Positions 22,715 to 35,857 of a DNA stretch of 64,000 bases are shown piece after piece. Made by a program: the position numbers and the translations under genes. The notes beneath the pieces are model-generated. The model saw only the letters and a list, made by a program, of their open reading frames with translations. It was not told the DNA's origin and made no database searches. The stretch is from Euryodendron excelsum (lineage: Eukaryota > Streptophyta > Magnoliopsida > Ericales > Pentaphylacaceae): contig CM065388.1 in NCBI GenBank assembly GCA_033060915.1, positions 29,414,001 through 29,478,000 on the forward strand, written 5' to 3'. Within the stretch, counting starts at the first letter, position 1; the number at the start of each line of letters is the position of its first letter.

Positions 22715-22732
22715 TAGCGACTCCGCTGGGGA
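22715..22732 (+). other. tRNA-Arg primer-binding site of E1
   Basis: TAGCGACTCCGCTGGGGA starts 2 bp after the LTR. It matches the complement of a plant tRNA-Arg 3' end including CCA, with one mismatch. This primer is typical of the Tat/Ogre lineage. Confidence 0.92.
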
Positions 22733-24211
22733 CATTTAGAGGGTTAGACCATAGTCATGTCTCTTACCCTTCACCCATATAGAGTCTTCAATTAACTTGT
22801 TCAATCCTATTCACTTTAAGTTTTGAAAACAAAAATTTTGAAATTGTTTTCAAACGAAAAACATGCATTCATATTATCTTGTATTAAGTTTGCCATCCAC
22901 ATACTAACTCTTGCATATTTGTTTTGTAGGTGCACTTTTTGTTTAATTTTTATGCATGAATGTGATGAACATGATCGATGGGTGTAGTTGGGCTCTTTCC
23001 TCCACTTTAAAAAATCACACACACTGCACGTGCACCTGCATTCTGCACACTTGTATTTTACCTTGATATGTCCTTTCTAGTAGGAAAGGGGGAACGGTGT
23101 ATTGGTTGTGGACAAGATGTTGTGTCAGTTTCTTTGCCTACGGCCTCTTGATGGTTCCCCCGCTCGGATCACCAACCTATCATGGCACCACCTCAAGGAG
23201 TGGGCCTATGTTTGAAGATCCGAGGATCGAGCCTTTTTAGGACGCATTAGTCAACCCTCAACTTCATGCTCATATAGACACCATGCATAGCCGAACCTCT
23301 GCCGAATTTAAGACACGCGCACTGTTTTCCAAACTATAGAGGAAAGGGCGACTACTCTTACTTTCGTTTATACCTGTCTATTCTTGTTGTTATAATGACT
23401 GTATTCCTACTGTTATAATGACTGTCTAATTACTCATACATGCATATGTACTTCAATTGTACTCTCTTTCCTTGTACTCTATGCATCCATTTCCATGCAT
23501 CCCATATTCCATGTCAAGACAAGAGTTCCAAATAACTCAAGTCATTGCATTTGCATGTATATAATCAACCCCAAAGAGAGTGACACCTAGTTCACTCTCC
23601 CTTGCATTAAGCCTACCCAAACCCTAAGGATTCCCATGTAACCTTAAGGACTCATGACATGTGCATCAATTCATCTCATAAAAGGGGCCCCAATCCCTCT
23701 ATGCTCACGGAGATAGGATTGCCAAGAAGACAAGGGGCTGTCAATCAACAAGGTCTCTCAATAACCTCCTCGACATCAAATCCAACGAAGGTGAATCCGA
23801 AGACTCAAGAGTAGTTTAGGGTTTCCTTTATAAAATTAGATAGGTAGACACCCCCCCCCCCAAAGGAACATGTTCCCTCTCCCCCTATTAAAATGTATTT
23901 CAATTCTTTTGTATATTAAACCTGAAGTTAAATGTATTTCTTTATTTTTCGCGAATGAGTGAGTAAATAAATGTATGAACGAAGGAAAGGTTCCCGTCTA
24001 ATGGTAAGGTATTTGCATACAGGGGCAAATCCTCTATCTCCAAAAGTGAGCCAATAGACCATGTGTAGTTTCCCTCCTAAAGAGGGGCACCCTAGAGCAT
24101 GCATTGCATAAAGACTTGTCAAGATAAAACACTGACTCTTTTCCTTAGTTGGTTTTAGGTACCTCTCCTCGTTTCCCCCCCGTCTTACAAGCCAAAAGCT
24201 AAGAAACGCCC
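22733..24211 (+). other. Leader between primer site and gag remnant of E1
   Basis: This stretch is collinear with 46224-47684 of E2, and no long frame is conserved. A 10-base C run lies near 23850. The capsid-core gag domain that should be in this area is missing. Confidence 0.6.
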
Positions 24212-25475
24212 GTGGAATTACTTACACTTGATACCTTAACTCTATTACTAGCGGAGGTAAGAGGAGTCAGACATAGGATGACCAAAATGGAAGGCATACT
24301 ATCTTCACTCTTATCGCATGCTACCCATGACCAAGCAAAGTCCTTGCAGGCCCAAACCATGAAGGATGAAAAAGGTTGAAGAAGGGAGACCAAGACTATG
24401 CCTTAACCATTACTTACCAACAACCTCCCCAGGCTAAGGACCTTGCACAGATGCCTTCCGAACCAACCTCTAACCAAACCCATGGATTATATAATCTCTC
24501 TTACGGATACCATCCTAACCCATTTGGCCCTGTCACTGAAAATTATCCCATTTTGAAACATAAAACCAAAGCTCTTTCAATTCCTGAACCATCAACCCGG
24601 TTGTGACCTCACCAAAGCTCGATTCCCAATCGTCAAAAATATCTGGAACACCTCCTCGGCCTAGGCGAACAAGTGAGAAAAAGGAGACATTTACTAAACT
24701 TGCATGCTTATAGACCACGACCTATTTTGGTCTCTTAGCAACCGGATATCTGAAGCCTATACCTGCCCGACCCCGGCCTAATCCTCTGCCTCATTACTTT
24801 GAATCTGCAGCAAACTGTAAGTATCATTTGGGCGGCCAAGGACATGACACTAAAGATTGTTTGACCCTCAAGCATAAGATTTAAGACCTGATAAATAACA
24901 AGATTATTGGCTTGTAACTAGCAAATCCTTCTCCGAACGGCTCTACGAACCCACCCCTAGACCACATCGTCAATGTTATTGCAAAGTTTGGTAACAACAA
25001 GGTTTGTTTTGTTGCGTGCCAAGAGATATATTACAAGGATGGGGAGTAAATGGAATGCGAAGATACAGAGCAGTGTCATGCCTGGTTACGGTATAACCCT
25101 GATAAAATGCCGACCCTCGAAGACGAGCTCGTATATAAATTTGTGAAGAAAATTGAACAGGAGTTGTCCAAACTCAATGATAAGAATCCCCCATTGTGTA
25201 CATCTGAGGAACACAGAGCCACGGCTGGACGCTAGAGCAGAAAACCCCGGGCTCGACCTATCAGGCTGGAAGAAGACGAGTCGCCCGACTGGTTTGTCAG
25301 AGAAGCTATGGAGCAAACAAAGGAAGGCAAGACGGTCAAGAAAGCTGACAATTACATCATCACCGCCAATTCAACTGGAACCCCGGGGGAAGCATCTACC
25401 TATCCTGCCTTGGCTGAAGATTTCTACTATAGATGGAACGCTGATATGGGCATTATCCCAAAGCCCTATTAAAGA
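24212..25475 (+). pseudogene. Decayed gag C-terminal remnant of E1
   Basis: This is collinear with the E2 gag ORF at 47685. The E2 start codon ATG corresponds to GTG here (24212). An indel near 24368 and several stops break the frame, which continues in pieces (24376-24606 and onward). Recognisable parts are NLSYGYHPNPFGPVTE, the stretch after ATGCTTATAG with SANCKYHLGGQGHD-like zinc-binding spacing, and a C-terminal part with KMPTLEDELVYKFVKKIEQE. It cannot make a protein. Confidence 0.8.
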
Positions 25476-26998
25476 ATCCAGGAATCCTTATCAAAAGCGT
25501 ACAAGAGAGGGGTGTTTTCACCCACTTTCTTTCTATGCCTTTTACTTCCTATTTTTAAATTGATGTTTACATTTCGTTTTTGCTTAAGAACTCTATACTA
25601 GGGCAGACAATAGTTGAGAACTCTGGAAATGGTATCCACCTCTATCTTGCTAGGATAGTATCGAAAGCTCTATAGATCAAGCAATCTAGTTCACAGTGAA
25701 GAGAGACCCTCATTTTATTTCCCATACTGTCAAAAGCAACCGCTTGCCAAACCCGTTGAGCCATCTATCCTCTTTTCCGAGAAAACCCCAACCTAGGGAT
25801 CACCGCCCACATTGGATTAGATTGAATTGACAAGGAAAAGGTCTAAGAAAAAAGGGATGGTAGAACTACTCGTTCCATAAAACGAAAGGAAAAAGATAAA
25901 AAGGATAAAGCGAAAGAAAAGAGTTGCCAAGGGGCAAGAGGCCGAAAAAAAAAATCTAAGGAAAGGCCTGAAGAAAACCATGATTGAGTCATCTTCAAAA
26001 GCATAATAAGAAGATCAAAAGAGAAGAGAGTCATGTTTATCTCAAAAAGCATATAAAAAGTGAAAAGAAAAGAGGCATTTTCACCCTGAGAAGTGTATTT
26101 TAAAGGTGATCGTAGGTTATAAAGAAACCCAGTAGAAACAATAGGTTAATGCCTTTATCCTTTATTGCAAAACCCCAAAACCATGGCCTACATTACAACC
26201 TTACTAAAGTCCACTTTTATTGAAAACAGATTGCTTGATCAAAATGAGCTAGATACGTTGCCAAAGCTAAGGAGGGATGCTAGCACTATTAAAAAAAAGT
26301 CAAGGATGGTACGGATCTAAATCCCATTGAAAACAACATCGGATTTGAGCCTATATATCCGGTTATTTTCGAAACCGCATAACCTAGTCTACATTACGGT
26401 CCTAAACAAAGTCTCTTTAGGTTGAAAGGACTGGCCGCTTATCGCTTTGCTGAAGGTCAGGAAAGCTGTTGCTAAAATCCCTAGAGTCAAGAGTTTTAGC
26501 CCAACAATCATATACATTAACCCCGAGACAGAGAGTCGGAGGCAATCAAAAGGTTGAGAAAGGTACGAAGTGCTATCATCCAATTAAGGTAAGGTTGGGC
26601 CAGAGCAGAGGCTAGCCCCCGAAAAGGAAGGAGTTACCATTCCAAAGATATCGAGGTTGACATCACTCCTTGCCAGTCTGTTAGTTAATGTATTTCTAAT
26701 ATGTGCACAAAAAATAAAATAAAATAAAAATCACATGAGTTTTGCATAGGACATAACTCCATGTAAAAATAGAAGTCACCAACATCAACTCATATAGTAG
26801 ATACATAACATCATCATCCATCACATACATCTAATCTTCTGCCTAGCTGTAAAGATCATAAATGTATCTGTCTATCCATGCATCTAAATACCATAAATAT
26901 CCATCTTTGTACAAAACTTACAAAATAAAATTGTCTGACATAAATACATCTCAGGAATAGGGGCACGGGAAGATCAGAATCTCCACAAGGGGCATCTA
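25476..26998 (+). other. Spacer of E1 where pol is expected
   Basis: No RT, RNase H or integrase motif is visible in any frame. A purine-rich block (about 25840-26060) matches 49740-49990 in E2. Relative to E2, about 430 bp is missing near 25590. Confidence 0.7.
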
Positions 26999-28839
26999 TC
27001 AAAGGTCAAAGTCGATGTCATCTGGATCGAAATCCCCGAAACCCGGCATCGAAGCAGATGGATAGCTACCCGAAGCACCAGCGTCCTGCAGAGAAGACAG
27101 AACCGAAATCAGCCACATAAAAAAAAAAACTAGAAAATAGCACAAGAAGTAGAGAAAGAACAACATACCCCGCCACCACCCAACTGAGATAACCGAGCCG
27201 TCAGGGAAGCTACCTCGGCCTGGTACTGATCCCGCTCCATCTGGTACTGATCCCTCTGGTCTCTCACAATAGTAAACTCAGTCTGGGGCACATATCCTCC
27301 AACTCGGCGCCACAAGTCAACCACCTCCTGGCCCACAGCGTACCCACCGACTACTACCTCAAATTGGGTGAAGGCACCAACAGAATGAGCCCCAAAGTGT
27401 GCAGCATAATTTGTTTCCAGAGGAAGCAAGAACTCAACACCCGTTTGCCGCTCCTGATAGGGGATAGGCACTCCCGCCACCAAGGCTCTAAAAATATACT
27501 CCGGTGGAGCTCCTGCTGATCAGAACCCCTTATCAAACTGTCGCCAATGTCACTCTCCAAAATATGACTCCCAAGTATCATCACTGAGAAAAGTAGCCCT
27601 TGACAAGGACAATGGGACCAAGTACCATACAGTCTCATAATGAATTGATCCAATGAAAGGCCGCCAAGTCACATTCCTCACCTCAATCAGCTCCAGGTTA
27701 GCCCGGAGCGTCGCAAAATCAGTAATCTCCAATCGTTGGGCTACCCAATCACAGGCCCACCTCAAAGCTTGAGGATAAAGGTCGTCCTCGACAACTGTAG
27801 GGCGACAAATAGGAAGGTACTTATAGCTCCACCAGATAAGAAAGGGCCAAAAACTAGTCATGCTGCCCCAACGGAAAGAACTCCGGACCTGCATCGATCG
27901 AAGGAAGCAGCCAAAGGAGAAGGACCCCCAATCCAGCTCCGATAAAGCCCCAAGATCAGCTACTATACTCACCAACCGAAAAGGCATGAGCGACTTGTTG
28001 TTGTTGCAGAAGAAGCTAAAGATGATGTATAAAACAAGTCGTCGTCTCATAATGTCCCCTATGGCAGGCGATGGCTCAGCAGCAAAGGTACAGTCATCTT
28101 AATTGATCCAAGAGACTGGGAAGGCAGAACGCTCAGGAGGGGGCAAGTCTAGCAGAATGCAGGCCTCGTCTCTAGTGACTGACTGTAGAGTGATCTGGCA
28201 GCCAACGATGGAAAGCCCTGTGATGATCGCCCAATCAAAGGGAGTGGGACCTAACTCGAAGTCGACAAAATGGAAGGTCCCGGTCTCTCCAAACCATCGC
28301 TCAACCAACACCAGTACTAAATGCCGGTTCAGGTAGTTAGCCTGTAATCCCATAAAGGCTCCGAATTTGATCTCAGCTAGGAAGGCACGATATGATGGGG
28401 CAGCTCGTTGCATAGTCACGAAAACCTGATGAACATCCCCTCTAAAAGCTGTGTGTACCCGAGGAGGGGGCAAATGCTGTTTGGAATATACACTGGGGTG
28501 ATAAGCAAGGTCCCTGAGTAGTGGGATGTCCGATATCTCCAGGTCTCCCAAGTCAGCATCCGTTTGCCTATGTCTAGAGGAAGCTCTCCTATAACCAGTC
28601 ACCTGATCCCCAAGGCCTGGTACCTCCTCCTCAGCACCAATCTCCTCCACAAAGGCCTGCTCAACTGGAGGAAAGGGGTCGACAGGTGGTATACTCCCCT
28701 GTCCGCTCTGACTGGAAGAAGCCCGTCCGGTAGATCGTCAGCTACCTCTAGACCGACTAGAACCACCAGTGGAATCTATCTGAGCCACCTTCCCCGAGCA
28801 GCGTCTCCTCTCAGAACCATCATTACCCGCATCTGCCAT
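26999..28839 (-). pseudogene. Antisense PMD-like ORF of E1, two exons
   Basis: One reverse-strand frame runs from ATG at 28839 to 27169 (557 codons) with no frameshift but at least four in-frame stops (28738, 28099, 27550 and near 27520). A serine/arginine-rich N-terminus is followed by a PMD-like domain: FELGPTPFDWAIITGLSIVG, then RRRLVLYIIFSFF, then WGSMTSFWPFLIWWSYKYLP. It ends with a coiled-coil-like segment (RDQYQMERDQYQAEVASLTA). An intron 27086-27168 with GTATGT donor and TCTCTGCAG acceptor, phase 0, leads to exon 2 (26999-27085), ending MPGFGDFDPDDIDFDL and stop. PMD proteins belong to the MAIN/aminotransferase-like group and have been linked to transposons and silencing. The role here is unknown. 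The stops look like C-to-T changes, so it is a recently dead gene. Confidence 0.82.
27086..27168 (-). other. Predicted 83-nt intron in the antisense ORF of E1
   Basis: On the reverse strand the donor is GGG/GTATGT and the acceptor TTCTCTGCAG/GA. Both fall between codons. Removing it joins the long frame to an 87-nt exon that is also present, with the same length and a very similar C-terminus, in E2. Confidence 0.72.
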
Positions 28840-30169
28840 CCTGGAAAAGTTAGCCAAGGTAAGAGGTGTTAATATACGGTACATGCAGATAGATAATAAC
28901 ATAATAAAGTAAAATAAAATAAACAACTAACACATAAAAATAAATAAAAAAATTTCAAATGGTAAGTCAAAATGAATTTCCTGTGCCTTGTGATTTTCCA
29001 ACTTTAAATCAAATCTCAGGGGTGTTCTGTCTTTTTTCTTCAAAAATATTTTATTTCTAAACCTTTTCCAACTCTTTCACTAATTTGTAAAAATTTCAGC
29101 AGAGTTTTGTTTAAAAATGGTCCCTATAACACCTATGACATCAACACAAAAACACAAGCTGTGCACTTCACAATGTCACAATCACATAACATCAGCACCC
29201 GCGCACACTTTTAATTTTTTGAAATTTTCAAACATATGTTTTATTTTTCTAATAAATCAATGGTTTTCAAAGTTATCCTAAAATTTCTCAAAAATAATTT
29301 CAAATGTTTTCTAAAATATTCCTACATTTTTCAAAATTTTAAACTCCAAAAATTTTCATCAATTTCTTGAGTTTTTCAATCTTCCTAATTTTCTAAGTAT
29401 TTTCCTATGTTTCTTAAAATAAAAAATTCACCAAGTTTTCAAAAAATCACAAAACTTCACATGGTTGTTAAAGAAATTTTTCTAAGGCACATGGCATAAA
29501 AATCTAGCCAGAAAACCCAATGCCCAAGCTTGTAGGAATAAATCCCCAATTCCTGTAGAAAACCATCTCCACATAATCACGTAAAATCACTCAAATTTAA
29601 CCAAACAAGCACTAAAATGCAAAAATAATATCGCCATAGTGTTCAAAAAATATCAAAACATCAATTTTCATTGTTCACACAATTCAAACGAAATTCTACA
29701 CATCAAAATCAACAAAAATTTGAAAAGTCACTTTTTGGAGTTCTCTGGCCAAATCTTCTCTTCCGGCAACTTTTCGAGTGACGTGGTCCCCTTCCGGCAA
29801 TCACCCGTGGTCTCTAAGAAGTGCTCCTTCAATGTTCAAGTCAGTTTCCCCACAAATGCTCTCAAGCTTTCACAAACTCTTCAAAATACCACAAGTGTTC
29901 AAACCCGAATTTGCTGGTTTTAATCCTGACCCTGGCGCCACTAGCAGAGTCGCCAAGCTAAACTTTCCATAGGTGCCACTCCTAGTGGTGCCAGTTTCCA
30001 AATTGTGCAGTTTTGCCCTCTTTCCCGTCAAAACTCGTTTTCGAAGGCCTTTTGGGCCCAATATCCATTTTCGAACCCCCGTTGTCAAAAAATTCCCAAA
30101 GTCCATCCCTCCGACTGCCTCACGGTCAACATGAGACACTTACTTTATCGTTTTCTATCTTAGACAAGC
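28840..30169 (-). promoter_or_regulatory. Region upstream of the antisense ORF in E1
   Basis: This AT-rich non-coding stretch has a TGACGTGG motif (ACGT core) near 29778, repeated TTCCGGCAA words on both sides of it, and a near-palindrome GGTGCCACT-CCT-AGTGGTGCC at 29972-29992. The palindrome resembles the one upstream of the sense TATA box. No TATA box for the antisense direction was recognised. Confidence 0.5.
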
Positions 30170-30192
30170 AAAGACAAAAAAAGAGGGATAGC
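30170..30192 (+). other. Polypurine tract of E1
   Basis: AAAGACAAAAAAAGAGGG followed by ATAGC lies directly before the 3' LTR. The matching E2 tract ends GAGGGGCAGC at 54150. Confidence 0.8.
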
Positions 30193-33100
30193 TGTAAGCA
30201 CCCTATTTTTGACCGCTCGGTAGTCTACAGTCCGTACAGACTTGTACTCAAGTCAATGTGGACGTATTCCAATCGAAATCAACTATCTAAGTCTAATCCC
30301 ATCTATTCATCACTTCGCGGGGCCGTTGGGCCCAAATAGAGGCAAAATAATCGAAATGCCCTTAAGGGCATTATTCGGTCCAATTCCAAATCAGGCGCGT
30401 CTTTCCAAAGACAGTAAGTCCCCTTTCTAATTCCATCAGGCGCGTCTTTCTGAAGACGGTAAGTCCCATTTCTAATTCCAAACTAGGCTCGTCTTTTCGA
30501 AGACAATAACACCCCTTTCTAATTCCAAATCAGGTGTGTCTTTTTGAAGACAATAAGACTCATTTCCAATTTCAAATCAGGCACGTCTTCCTGAAGACAG
30601 TAAGTCCCCTTTAAACTTGTTGACTGGGATGGGACCCCAAGTCCCTTTGATGGTAGAATGGTCCACCTTTGCCACCTACTAGCCCACCAATGCAGAAATG
30701 TCCTTTTTGACACGCCTTCTGAGAAATTTGACTTCTCAGGCGGTAAGTCCCTTTAGTAGCTTCTCGAGATCAGGCAGTCTCGAGAATGATCGCGAACCGT
30801 TAGAGTAGCGGAAGTACTCGTAAACATCGCAACCATCTAAGTAGCGAAAATACTCGCAAACAGGTCGATATAGGGAATTGCAAACAAACCCCTCTGTCAC
30901 GAGACCACCTTCAGAGTGGCGGAAACACTCAAAACCCAGGTCAACACCAATGCCTACAAGTCCACTTCAGGGAAAAATGGCCAAACTGCCCTAGGGCCAT
31001 TTTTCGACGTGTTTCTCGAGAACACACCTAAGTCCTCAGAATGGTAAATCCACCCCTCTAAGATCGTCTTATAGACGATCCGGCATGATTAGGTGCCTTC
31101 TAGTCAGTTTCAGGCCAATTATGAGACTTTCCGGTCAAGATGACCATTTTGCCCCTAGGCATCCGAATGCCCCGGGGACCACAACGGCTCTGGATATTAA
31201 AACGGTAACCTCCCGACAATGCTTTTTATAGTAGTCTCACCATTCCTTTATCTTTCCAGATCATTCTGAGTCAGTTCTGGTAAACCCGGTGCAAAATGAC
31301 CGTTTTGCCCCTAGTGCGCCGGTTGCCTTTTCTAACCATACCGGCTCTAGGTATCAAACTAGTAACCTTTGGGAACATTTTAAATAATGTTTCCAAATGT
31401 TGAGTCTTCTTTCGGGACGTTCCGAGTCCATCCCGGCAGCTTCCCGGCCCGATTGACCGTTTTGCCCGTAATGGCTCCGTCGACCCCTCTAACAAATCTT
31501 GTCATCCTTTTTCAAGTCCGTTACCTCTAGGACACTGTTCTAAGGGTTCTTGCCCTTTTTCGGTCTTCTGGGCCATTCCCGGTCCCTTAAATGCTTCCCG
31601 GACCTTCCAGAGTCACTCCTAATGAAGCCATACTAAAAATTGCATGGTAGTCACTAGTACAGTTGCCCTAATCTTCCCAAGATACACTGCTTGTCGACCT
31701 TAAAACTTTCCTAACTGGCTAGTGGCGCCTGAAGCATTTTTGACCTGGCGCCACTGCAACAGGCGCTAGGTCATTCCCTTGTCTATGAATACAAAGCCTC
31801 CTCCAACGTGACAGAGGTCCGCCAACTCAATGTAAAAACCCTATTATTCAATATACAGGGCTCATAGCCTCTCTAAACCCTAGTCACCTTCGATTTTCTA
31901 AACCCTAGCCCCCATACACAAACCCTAGCCTCTTATACACTCACATACACTTCTATACACTCATACACTAGCCTCCAAAGCCTCCTTTGAAGACTTGAAG
32001 TGCTGCAATCTAAAGCTTTGACGATTGAAGACAAACTCTTGAAGATTGAAGTGAAGACCGAAGCAAGACAAGCAAAGCAAAGCAAAATAAAGAAGACACA
32101 AGGTAGGCTTCTTATTTACGTTTATGCATCTTCCCCCCTCTCTTCTCTCTCCTAACCCATTGGGTTTTTTTCTATTTTAATCCCACATCTTCTCCCCGCC
32201 CCCCCCCCTTCTTGCATGCTTGAAACAAGGGAATTCCCGATCCATGTGTAGGATTAGGCTATTGCAGAGTCACTGTGTCGGGGGGCTTTCTTTTAGTCTA
32301 ATCGGAGACCACGTTGGTTTGGTCCCCTTGATTATGTGGTGAAGCCATTAACCTTATATGCTCACGACCCCAACTTGCATTGTGCATATCATGATCTTGT
32401 ATTCTTCCAAAATTCATTTTCAAACTTGTTTTCAAAACTTGCATTAACATCGTTTTCAAACTTGCATCAAAACCTTCTTCTTCAAAACTTGTTTCAAAAT
32501 CACAATCCTAGGGTGATTCTAGCCTTTTCACGGCTAGGGTTGCTTTAGGAAAGTATTACATTTAAAGTGACCAATATGGTCCATATTTTCAAAATATTGT
32601 TGTTTTCAAAACCACTATCTTAAAGTTGTTCTAGCCTTCTTATGGTTAGAATCGCTTTAGGAAAGTGAGACATTTTGTATACTTTCTAAAAACACTTTTT
32701 TCAAATTTCTCATTCTAAAAACCTCTTTTTCAACATACTTTCTAAAAACGCTCTCCAATCTCCTTCTTCAAATTCCTTTCTAAAATTGTTTTCCAAAAAC
32801 TCCCTCCAAAAATCTATTTTCAAAACTTGCTTTTCAACTCCTTTCTAAAAATACTCTCTTCAAAATTCCTTCCTTAAAAATACTACCTAGGTTTCCTTCT
32901 TAGAAAACTCTCTCCAATCTCCTTTCCAAAAATCTCTCTTTTCAAGAACTCCTTTCTAAAAATCTCTTTCTTAAAACTCCTCACTAGGATTTCTTTCCAA
33001 AAACTCTCTCTTTTCAAAATTCACCTTTTAGAAACTGCTCTCTAGGATTTCCTTCCAAAAATCTCTCTTTCTAAAAACTCACTTTCCAAAATCTCCTTCC

Positions 33101-34910
33101 TTAGAGTCCAAGTCAAATCCTAGAACCCACAATTAGGTAACCCATTTTTTTTTTTCCAAAAGCATGATTTCCAATCCCTTATTTCGGCCTCAAAACCTAG
33201 GTTTTCAAAACTTCTTGTTTTCTACATCAAAACTATACATATTTCCAAAACCTATTTCCTACGCCAAAACTATAGCCTTCCAAATCTAGGGTTTCTAAAA
33301 CTTCCTCTTCTAAATTCATGCCGAATCCAATCTTCCCTTTAGGAAACCAAATCTAATTTTTCCCATTAGGGAACCAAATCCAATCTTCCCATTTAGGAAA
33401 CTAGATCCTATCCTCCGCTTTTAGAAACAAAATCAAAACATATCTTTCTAGAAACAAAATCTAATCCCTTGTTTTAGGAAATAGGAATCTCAATCCTTCC
33501 TAGTCTAAACCTTTCCTAATTCAAATCCTTCCTAATCTTCTACTTTCCTAAATCTTAAGTTTCCTAAACTTAAACTTTTAAATCTTTCCTTAAACTTTAA
33601 GCTTCCAAATCTCTCTTAACTTCAAATCTTTCCAAATCTAAAGCTTCCTAAACTCAAAACTTTCTTACTTTCAAAACTTTCATATTTCAAAACTTTCTAA
33701 ATTCAAAACTTTCCAATTTCAATACTTTCTTATAACGAAAACTTTCCTGATTTCAAAACCTATCCTAAAACAACACTTTCCTAAATTGAAACTTTCCTAA
33801 AATGAAACTTTCCTAAAGCAACACTATCCTAAAAATGAAATTTTCCTAAAATGAAACTTTCTTAAATTGACACATTCCTATTTTGAAACTTTCTTAATTC
33901 GAACTTTTCCTAAATCCAATCTTTCTCCAATCTTCCAAGTCTAACATTCGAGTTCAATCTTTCTTAATCTCAAGTCCTTTCTAAATCCCATCTTTCCTAA
34001 GTCTAGGTTTCCTAAACCTCAATCTTTCCAAAACAAGTCAAATTCTTCCGCCAAGTTCTATCTTTCCAAATCAAAGTCTCAACTTTTCTAATTCCAAATT
34101 CCAAATTTCAATCTTCTATTCTAAATCCAAATCAAATCCAAATTCCAATTCAATTTCTTCTTCCATATCAAATCTCTTTTCTATCAGACTCTTGTCTGTA
34201 CTACGACTGACCTAATTCCTCAAGTTTTTCAAGTTTCCAACTCCCTAACTCTTTTCAAATCTCTTTTCAATTTCAATTTCGAATCTATCTTTTCAAATCT
34301 CTTTTTAAATCAAATCAATTTCTTTTCAAATCTATTTCCAAATCTACTTTCTAATGTTCTTTTCTTGCACTTGCATATCATGCATCACGTCTTTTAAAAC
34401 ATTCTTTTTCAAAGTGGATAGGATTGAACATTTGTTAGTTGAAGACTCTCATAGGTGAATTTAGGGTAAATAGACATGTAGGTACCACAAGGGCGGGGTA
34501 GGGTGCTAACTTAGTGCGTCTTCCCTACATGTAACCAACCTTCGAACTTAGAATTACTGTTTTCGAAGACCAAAATAGAGTTTATTTTCAAAAAGGGCTT
34601 AGTTATTTTCCAAAGGTTGCCAAACAACCTGTTTTCCTAAAAACCCTCTCTCGAGGAAGTATTTTCAAAATCGTTTTCAAAAACCCTAAGTGTAGCCTTT
34701 AGATTATGCTTAGTTTTTAGGTGATCTAACTCACCTTAATCAAGTTAGGTGGTGACTCCAATTGTTTTCTAAATGCCCTTTATTCAAATCTATTTTCAAT
34801 TCAAACCTAGTCACACTCATTCTTTTAGGAGGGTGAGTTCTAACGAGAGAGTATAGTGTTTTTCTCACTTGTGTGTGTATTCCTCGAGTGCGAAAAATTT
34901 GGGCACGACA
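30193..34910 (+). mobile_element. 3' LTR of E1 (4718 bp)
   Basis: It starts TGTAAGCACCCTATTTTTGA and ends GGGCACGACA. It has the same parts as the 5' LTR but without the 367-bp duplication. The TATA box is changed to TATGAATA, and telo boxes stand at 31875, 31900 and 31920. It carries the CAGAC-TCTT-GTCTG hairpin at 34185-34198. Confidence 0.93.
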
Positions 34911-35037
34911 ATGAATTTTTTGAGTAGCAAGGACGCATACAAACGTACTTGATGGAGGTACTGAAGACATATGAAAGTGTTGAGCAAAGAGATACGAGGC
35001 AATTAAACCACTCCAGAAACAATAAGATGTGTGCAGG

Positions 35038-35712
35038 TTAACGACAACTGGAAAGTATACCTAATACTATAGAGTCGACCGCTGGGATGTTTCCCGGGGT
35101 AAGTTGATTTTCCTTTCTATTAGTTGTAGATGGCTGAACCGAGGCTAATGCTAATGCCCCAGATTTTTGTATTCTATTCTTCTTTGGACAGTCCCTCACT
35201 TGGTGTCCAATTTGGCCGCATCCATAACAAGCTCTGCTCCCAGCATAACATAGTCCTCGATGTTTCTTCTGACAAGTAAGAGAAGTCGGTGTCTTGTTAA
35301 CTTTACAATTTCCTCGGTCCCTGATGTTCCCCCGTGAGGCAGACGAGTTCCCACTTGAAGATCTCAAATTATGTCATTTTGAGCTTTGTCCCCTACATTG
35401 GTCACTCTCAGTCCTCTTCTTGTGCTCCTCTCGGTATTGCGTTGACTCATTAATTGCTCCTTCAAAAGTCCCTAGAAATGTCGGGGGCCTTAGCTGTTGG
35501 ATTTGTTCAATGGGGGTTTGAGCTACCTCTTCCACTCTTGGCACCTGTGCTATTGATAGGTCAGGCGTGTTGGCTGTGTTGCTAAGAGTAACTTGGACCA
35601 CTTTAACTAGTCCACCCAAGATCTTCTCAATACGATCCATTCGGTCCTCAAGCCCTTTGGCTCCTCTACGACCACTTCCTTTTGGCGACATACTATTCAT
35701 ACAATGCACCAA
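35038..35712 (-). pseudogene. Tekay/Del-type gag of element D, internally deleted
   Basis: From 35712 a reverse-strand frame gives a basic N-terminus with SPKGSGRRG and a predicted amphipathic stretch, then QLRPPTFLGTFEGA. After FLG it appears to jump over the capsid core to a C-terminal part with TQYREEHKKR. A TGA at 35374 interrupts the frame. It continues in the same frame to a double zinc-binding region (CQKKHRGLC, then CYGCGQIGHQVRDC at about 35188-35229, a C-X2-C-X4-H-X4-C knuckle), which fits the Tekay/Del type. Protease is not clearly readable before the E1 insertion point. Confidence 0.75.
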
Positions 35713-35842
35713 TGGTTAAGCACAAAATACACCTTGACATGCCGTTATACACATACATTACATGTATGTACACATAGCACATAATCAAGCCAAATCTAGA
35801 ATTCTATCTAGACACGACTCAATCTTACAATGTCAACCTATA

Positions 35843-35854
35843 GCTCTAATACCA
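35843..35854 (-). other. tRNA-iMet-like primer-binding site of D
   Basis: The reverse strand reads TGGTATTAGAGC, one transition from TGGTATCAGAGC, 3 bp after the LTR end. It fixes the orientation of D. Confidence 0.85.
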
Positions 35855-35857
35855 CTC

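Larger units (their letters stand above)
17724..34910 (+). mobile_element. Complete non-autonomous Tat-lineage element E1
   Basis: The element starts TGTAAGCACCCCATTTTTGA and ends GGGCACGACA. The five-base target duplication ATGAA is perfect (17719-17723 and 34911-34915). Order: 5' LTR, tRNA-Arg primer site, decayed gag remnant, purine-rich spacer, antisense PMD-like ORF, polypurine tract, 3' LTR. All pol domains are absent from the 7.5-kb internal region. It inserted into D, splitting that element's internal region. Confidence 0.95.
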
